From contig JBIKXS010000004.1 in assembly GCA_044355655.1 (NCBI GenBank), forward strand, positions 62,001 to 126,000: a DNA stretch of 64,000 bases, read 5' to 3'. The notes beneath the pieces were generated by a model, which was not told the origin of the DNA, made no database searches, and saw only the letters and a list, made by a program, of their open reading frames with translations. The DNA is from UBA3064 sp023258775 (lineage in GTDB: Bacteria > Pseudomonadota > Gammaproteobacteria > Burkholderiales > Burkholderiaceae_E). The stretch's first letter is position 1; every line of letters begins with the position of its first letter. Below are positions 60,129 to 64,000 of this stretch, one piece after another. A program made the translations under genes and the position numbers.

Positions 60129-60161
60129 CTCGACTCAGCTGACTAGAGCTTAATCACCGCT

Positions 60162-61046
60162 ATGGAAATTTTCGGCATTCCTTCGCAAGCCCTCTTCGGG
60201 CAATTGCTGATCGGGTTGATCAACGGTTCATTTTATGCACTGCTGTCACTCGGTCTGGCGGTGATTTTTGGATTGCTCAATATCATCAACTTCACCCACG
60301 GGGCTCAATACATGCTTGGCGCCTTCGTGGCATGGTTGGGGATGACCCACCTTGGCATGAATTACTGGGTTGCGCTGGTGGTAACACCTTTTGTGGTGGG
60401 CGCAACTGGCGTGTTGATCGAACGCAGCATGCTCAAACAACTCTACAAACTCGACCACCTTTACGGTCTGCTCTTAACGTTTGGACTCGCTCTAATTATC
60501 CAAGGCTTGTTTCGTAATGAATATGGGTCCTCGGGCATGCCCTACCCTGTACCTGATGTTTTCAAGGGGGCGTTCAACACCGGCTTCATGTTCCTGCCAA
60601 AGTACCGAGCTTGGGTGATCGTTGCTTCCCTCGTCGTTTGCCTGGCAACCTGGTATGTGATCGAACGAACCAAGCTCGGTGCTTATTTGCGCGCAGCCAC
60701 TGAGAACCCAAGCCTTGTCCAGGCATTCGGGATCAACGTGCCGCGAATGATTACCCTCACTTACGGGTTTGGCGTCGGATTGGCTGCGCTGACTGGTGTA
60801 ATGGCCGCCCCGATTTATCAGGTCAACCCCACGATGGGCGCCGATTTAATCATTGTGGTGTTTGCGGTTGTCGTCATCGGCGGCATGGGATCGATCATGG
60901 GCGCAATCGTCACTGGCTTTGGACTCGGTCTTATTGAGGGCCTGACCAAAGTGTTTTATCCGGAAGCGTCTGCAACCGTTATCTTTGTCATCATGACGAT
61001 TGTTCTTTTGATCAAGCCAGCCGGCCTGTTCGGTACCCAGAAGTAA
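60162..61046 (+). CDS. livH: Branched-chain amino acid-type ABC permease LivH-type
   Basis: This 294-residue permease has about eight membrane helices; the LivH pattern GLINGSFYALLSLGLAVIFGLLNIINFTHG lies at residues 18-47 and GFGVGLAALTGVMAAPIYQVNPTMG is the EAA-like coupling region. It forms the channel with LivM. It follows the second binding protein by about 33 bases. Confidence 0.92.
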   Translation: MEIFGIPSQALFGQLLIGLINGSFYALLSLGLAVIFGLLNIINFTHGAQYMLGAFVAWLGMTHLGMNYWVALVVTPFVVGATGVLIERSMLKQLYKLDHLYGLLLTFGLALIIQGLFRNEYGSSGMPYPVPDVFKGAFNTGFMFLPKYRAWVIVASLVVCLATWYVIERTKLGAYLRAATENPSLVQAFGINVPRMITLTYGFGVGLAALTGVMAAPIYQVNPTMGADLIIVVFAVVVIGGMGSIMGAIVTGFGLGLIEGLTKVFYPEASATVIFVIMTIVLLIKPAGLFGTQK

Positions 61047-61052
61047 AGCACC

Positions 61053-62060
61053 ATGGCCAATTCTGTTCAAAAATCCATCACCTCGTCATCCAAGCTTGCC
61101 TCGCCTGCTTCACAGGACGACCCACTGACAAGTTCATCGGAAAAGTCCTTATGGCTCGCATTTGCGCTGATGGTTGCTTTTTTTGCGATTGCGCCGATTT
61201 GGGTCTACCCGGTCTTTTTGATGAAAGTAATGTGTTTTGCGCTTTTTGCCTGCGCATTTAATTTGCTGCTTGGATTTGGTGGTCTTTTATCGTTTGGCCA
61301 CGCGATGTTTTTGGGTATTGCGGGATACGGCGCAGCTCATTCGGCAAAAGTTTGGGGCTGGAACCCTGAAATCGCTATTCTTTTCGGCACGCTTTGCGCA
61401 ACAGTTTTATCGATCATTGTTGGATCTTTAGCGATTCGCCGGCAGGGTATTTACTTTGCGATGATTACCCTAGCCCTGGCGCAAATGATTTTTTTCTTTT
61501 GTTTACAAGCACCTTTCACTGGGGGTGAAGATGGCATCCAGGCTGTACCACGAGGCCAACTTTTCGGGATAATTGATCTCGGCGATAACCATCGCATGTA
61601 CATGTTTGTGCTTGCCATCTTTCTCGCTGGTTTTCTGTTCATATGGCGCGTCGTTCATTCTCCCTTTGGACAAATTTTGAAGGCGATACGTGAGCATCAG
61701 GATCGAGCAACCTCCCTGGGTTACGACACGGACCGCTTCAAGCTACTTGCCTTCGTGATTTCCGGTGCACTCGCAGGCACGGCCGGGGCTATGAAATCGC
61801 TTGTGTTTCAACTTGCATCGCTGACAGATGTTCACTGGAGCATGTCCGGGGAGGTTGTGCTCATGACTCTGGTAGGTGGTATGGGCACCTTGTTCGGGCC
61901 GGTGGTTGGGGCCGCAGTAATTGTCACCATGCAAAACTATCTTGCTCAGTTAGGTGCTTGGGTCACCGTTGTTCAAGGTGTTATTTTCGTGGTGTGTGTG
62001 CTGGCGTTTCGACGAGGAATCATCGGCGAACTCGCCAACGCGCTGAAAAAGCCGCTTTAA
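61053..62060 (+). CDS. livM: Branched-chain amino acid-type ABC permease LivM-type
   Basis: This 335-residue membrane protein has a long polar N-terminus (about 30 residues), then LivM helices including LFACAFNLLLGFGGLLSFGHAMFLGIAGYGAA and the coupling loop KLLAFVISGALAGTAGAMKSLVFQLASL. It pairs with LivH and starts 6 bases after its stop. A weak hairpin (TTCAGT-CCAA-ACTGAA, 62084-62099) lies after the stop but is not a clear terminator. Confidence 0.92.
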   Translation: MANSVQKSITSSSKLASPASQDDPLTSSSEKSLWLAFALMVAFFAIAPIWVYPVFLMKVMCFALFACAFNLLLGFGGLLSFGHAMFLGIAGYGAAHSAKVWGWNPEIAILFGTLCATVLSIIVGSLAIRRQGIYFAMITLALAQMIFFFCLQAPFTGGEDGIQAVPRGQLFGIIDLGDNHRMYMFVLAIFLAGFLFIWRVVHSPFGQILKAIREHQDRATSLGYDTDRFKLLAFVISGALAGTAGAMKSLVFQLASLTDVHWSMSGEVVLMTLVGGMGTLFGPVVGAAVIVTMQNYLAQLGAWVTVVQGVIFVVCVLAFRRGIIGELANALKKPL

Positions 62061-62133
62061 CGCTAACCCATACGCTTATTGTTTTCAGTCCAAACTGAAT
62101 GTAAGCACCAAGTAGCTGGCAGGAGTATCCCAA

Positions 62134-63357
62134 ACGGACGCTGGAAAATTTGATGTTGTCATCATCGGGGCCGGTGTCATGGGTGCTTCGACCGCCTTTT
62201 GGCTCAAGCGCAGCGCCCCCCAACTGCGTGTTGCATTAATTGACCGCGATTATTCTTTTTCCCAAGCATCTTCAAGTCTTTCAGCCAGTTCGATTCGGCA
62301 GCAGTTCACAGCGCCAGTTAATATTGCGCTTTCTCAATTTGGTATAGATTTTTTGCGTCATGTGTCGGCCTACTTGTCTTGCGAAGGCGAAGCGGTTGAC
62401 TTGGGACTGACTGAGCCAGGCTATCTTTATCTCGCCAGCACACGTCAAGCGAGGCAACTTCATAAGGCATGGTCGATTCAGATGCGTCATGGCGCTCAAG
62501 TCGAACTGCTATCCGCTCCAGATTTGAGAAGGCGATTCCCATGGATTAACACTGATGGCATCGAGCTTGGTGCGCTTGGCATTGATGGCGAGGGCTGGTT
62601 TGACGGGCCTGCGCTGCATCAGGCGTTTTTGAAAAAGGCACTCAAGCTCGGTGTGATTAAGATTCAAGCAGAAGTAGTAGGGCTTCAACGCGAGACGAGC
62701 CTTTCCCCACCGGAGCAAGGCCATCGAAGGTCAAAGCAAAAGATTCGATCAATTGTATTGAACGATGGCAGGCAGATACATAGCGATATTTATATCTGTG
62801 CTGCGGGCGCATGGTCAGGTCAGTTGTTAAAGACAGCCGACATTGAGCTCCCTATTGTTCCAGTGCGAAGAACTGTCTTTGTTTTGTCCTGCCCTGTTCA
62901 ACTTCCTGACTGTCCACTCATCATTGACAGCAGCGGGTTCTGGTTACGCCCTGAAGGAAAGTTTTTCATCGCAGGCATGCCGCCGCAGCCTGCCGCACAA
63001 ACGAGTGAGTATGAGCCCCTGGTGCCGGATTATCGTGAATTGGATGAGGCGCGATGGGCGCTACTTGCTCACCGAATACCAGCCTTTGAGGCAATGCGGA
63101 TCGAAAGCGCTTGGGCTGGCTATTACGAAATGAATTTGTTTGATCACAATGCGGTGATCGGTCCGTTACACAATTATGAACGTCTTTACTGCATTGCTGG
63201 ATTTTCAGGCCATGGCATGCAACATGCACCTGGTGCGGGATTGGCATTAAGTGAGTGGATTTTGCAAGGCAAACCCGATAGCGTCGATGTCTCACCGCTA
63301 CATCACGAGCGACTCGCTGAAAATAAACCGTTATGGGAGTTGAACATCATTGGCTAA
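62134..63357 (+). CDS. FAD-dependent oxidoreductase (DAO family), no standard start codon
   Basis: This DAO-family flavoprotein (about 407 residues) has the FAD motif VVIIGAGVMGASTAFWL, the substrate domain with the pattern GIDGEGWFDGPALHQAF, CAAGAWSGQL and a C-terminal GFSGHGMQHAPGAGLALSEW. The first ATG (62179) is inside the FAD motif. In-frame sequence continues upstream to a stop at 62113 without ATG, GTG or TTG. AGGAG at 62121-62125 sits 8 bases before an ACG at 62134, which would start DAGKFDVVIIGAG, so initiation at ACG, or a lost ATG, is suggested. The substrate may be an amine or amino acid. The gene follows livM. Confidence 0.8.
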   Translation, partial: TDAGKFDVVIIGAGVMGASTAFWLKRSAPQLRVALIDRDYSFSQASSSLSASSIRQQFTAPVNIALSQFGIDFLRHVSAYLSCEGEAVDLGLTEPGYLYLASTRQARQLHKAWSIQMRHGAQVELLSAPDLRRRFPWINTDGIELGALGIDGEGWFDGPALHQAFLKKALKLGVIKIQAEVVGLQRETSLSPPEQGHRRSKQKIRSIVLNDGRQIHSDIYICAAGAWSGQLLKTADIELPIVPVRRTVFVLSCPVQLPDCPLIIDSSGFWLRPEGKFFIAGMPPQPAAQTSEYEPLVPDYRELDEARWALLAHRIPAFEAMRIESAWAGYYEMNLFDHNAVIGPLHNYERLYCIAGFSGHGMQHAPGAGLALSEWILQGKPDSVDVSPLHHERLAENKPLWELNIIG

Positions 63358-63379
63358 CAAAGCTTGTGATGGCCAATCA

Positions 63380-64000
63380 TTAGCGAATCAACAATTGATT
63401 GATCGCAACTTTAATCCGCTCAGTGTTTATTAAAGATTCAGACTCGAGTGTGGGCGAATAGCCTACCGGTATGCGAGGTGCACCGCACCGTGCAACACGC
63501 GCGTTGCTCCGCTCGGCAACAAAGGCGGCTACTTCAGCGCCAAAGCCGCCGACTTGAACAGCTTCATGAACAACCAGTAAACGACGGGTCTTATCGACCG
63601 ATTTAAGTACCGCCTCTTGATCCCAAGGCCAGAGACTTCGCAAGTCGATAAGCTCGATAGAATGACCGCTCGCGTTCAACTCATCAACCATGGCTGTCAA
63701 TCGCGGTATAGCAGATGACCAACCCACAATAGTCAGATCGCTGCCCTCTCGGCAAATGCAGGCCCTGCCGATAGTCTGCATCGAAGTATCGGCGGTGTCG
63801 ATCAAACCAGATTGCTGCCACAGCTCCTTGTGCTCCATGTAGATCACAGGATCGTCCGATGCAAGCGCTGCCTTGAAAAGATGGTAATTGTCGGCAGCAC
63901 TCGAAGGGGTCAACACAACCAATCCTGGGATATGAACGAACCAGGCTTCCAGAGACTGCGCGTGCTGCGCGGCTGAACCTTGCCAAATGCCGTTGGGCAA
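63380..64000 (-). CDS. 2-Oxoacid dehydrogenase E1 component beta subunit (partial)
   Basis: Only the C-terminal 206 residues are in the window; the gene enters from the right edge. It shows the transketolase C-terminal region of an E1-beta subunit: HIPGLVVLTPSSAADNYHLFKAAL, DPVIYMEHKELW, ELIDLRSLWPWDQEAVLKSVDKTRRLLVVHEA and RCGAPRIPVGYSP. Such subunits pair with E1-alpha in pyruvate, branched-chain or acetoin dehydrogenase complexes; the exact substrate cannot be told here. It is convergent with the FAD oxidoreductase, 22 bases away. Confidence 0.85.
   Translation of the reverse strand: MPNGIWQGSAAQHAQSLEAWFVHIPGLVVLTPSSAADNYHLFKAALASDDPVIYMEHKELWQQSGLIDTADTSMQTIGRACICREGSDLTIVGWSSAIPRLTAMVDELNASGHSIELIDLRSLWPWDQEAVLKSVDKTRRLLVVHEAVQVGGFGAEVAAFVAERSNARVARCGAPRIPVGYSPTLESESLINTERIKVAINQLLIR

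Noticed and set aside
62084..62099. A terminator after livM
   Set aside because: A 6-bp TTCAGT/ACTGAA stem without T-tract is too weak to call.

Overview
This window comes from a proteobacterium that is most likely a betaproteobacterium of the order Burkholderiales. Three things point there: the long housekeeping run aroC-leuC-leuD-leuB-asd-fimV-truA-trpF-trpB-trpA-accD-folC-SPOR-cvpA-purF-metZ, a Bug/TctC-type solute-binding protein, and the lexA-imuA-imuB/dnaE2 mutasome genes. This is a synteny inference; there is no rRNA here to confirm it. Genes are densely packed with many 4-nt ATGA overlaps. I see no insertion sequence, prophage, CRISPR array or rRNA operon, and one tRNA (Val, CAC).

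Layout: 1-11.4 kb holds the end of lexA, then imuA and imuB, a glycerol-3-phosphate block (glpK forward; ugpB-ugpA-ugpE-ugpQ reverse, with no ugpC ATPase), and dnaE2 behind a perfect LexA box. The SOS mutagenesis cassette is therefore split by a glycerol/phosphodiester uptake module. 11.4-14.1 kb holds two UDP-sugar epimerases and an RfaH/NusG-like antiterminator. 14.1-34.5 kb is an almost unbroken reverse-strand run of core metabolism (methionine, purine, folate, fatty acid, tryptophan, lysine/threonine, leucine and chorismate synthesis), a small cytochrome c, gltX and an HD phosphodiesterase-like protein.

34.5-45.8 kb is more accessory: tRNA-Val with its terminator, a decayed glycine-zipper gene, a DUF6152/DUF6644-type pair, a membrane acyltransferase fused to an SGNH esterase followed by a secreted SGNH hydrolase, a Bug protein, a nitronate monooxygenase-like enzyme, a 22-bp tandem repeat array, an SDR protein lacking the catalytic Tyr/Lys, a quinone-oxidoreductase-like protein and an unrecognised polytopic membrane protein.

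45.9-55.0 kb is a reverse-strand cox operon for a form I aerobic carbon monoxide dehydrogenase: coxM-coxS-coxL-coxG-coxD-coxE-xdhC/coxF-mocA, ending with a translationally coupled putative 2OG-Fe(II) oxygenase. CoxL carries the AYRCSFR active-site loop, so CO oxidation as a supplementary energy source is a reasonable inference. A second 22-bp-period repeat array lies in its divergent upstream region.

55.3-62.1 kb holds two unrecognised small genes and a branched-chain-amino-acid-type ABC importer with two binding proteins (livK1-livG-livF-livK2-livH-livM). The right end has a FAD oxidoreductase that appears to lack a standard start codon, and the 3' part of a 2-oxoacid dehydrogenase E1-beta gene cut by the window edge.
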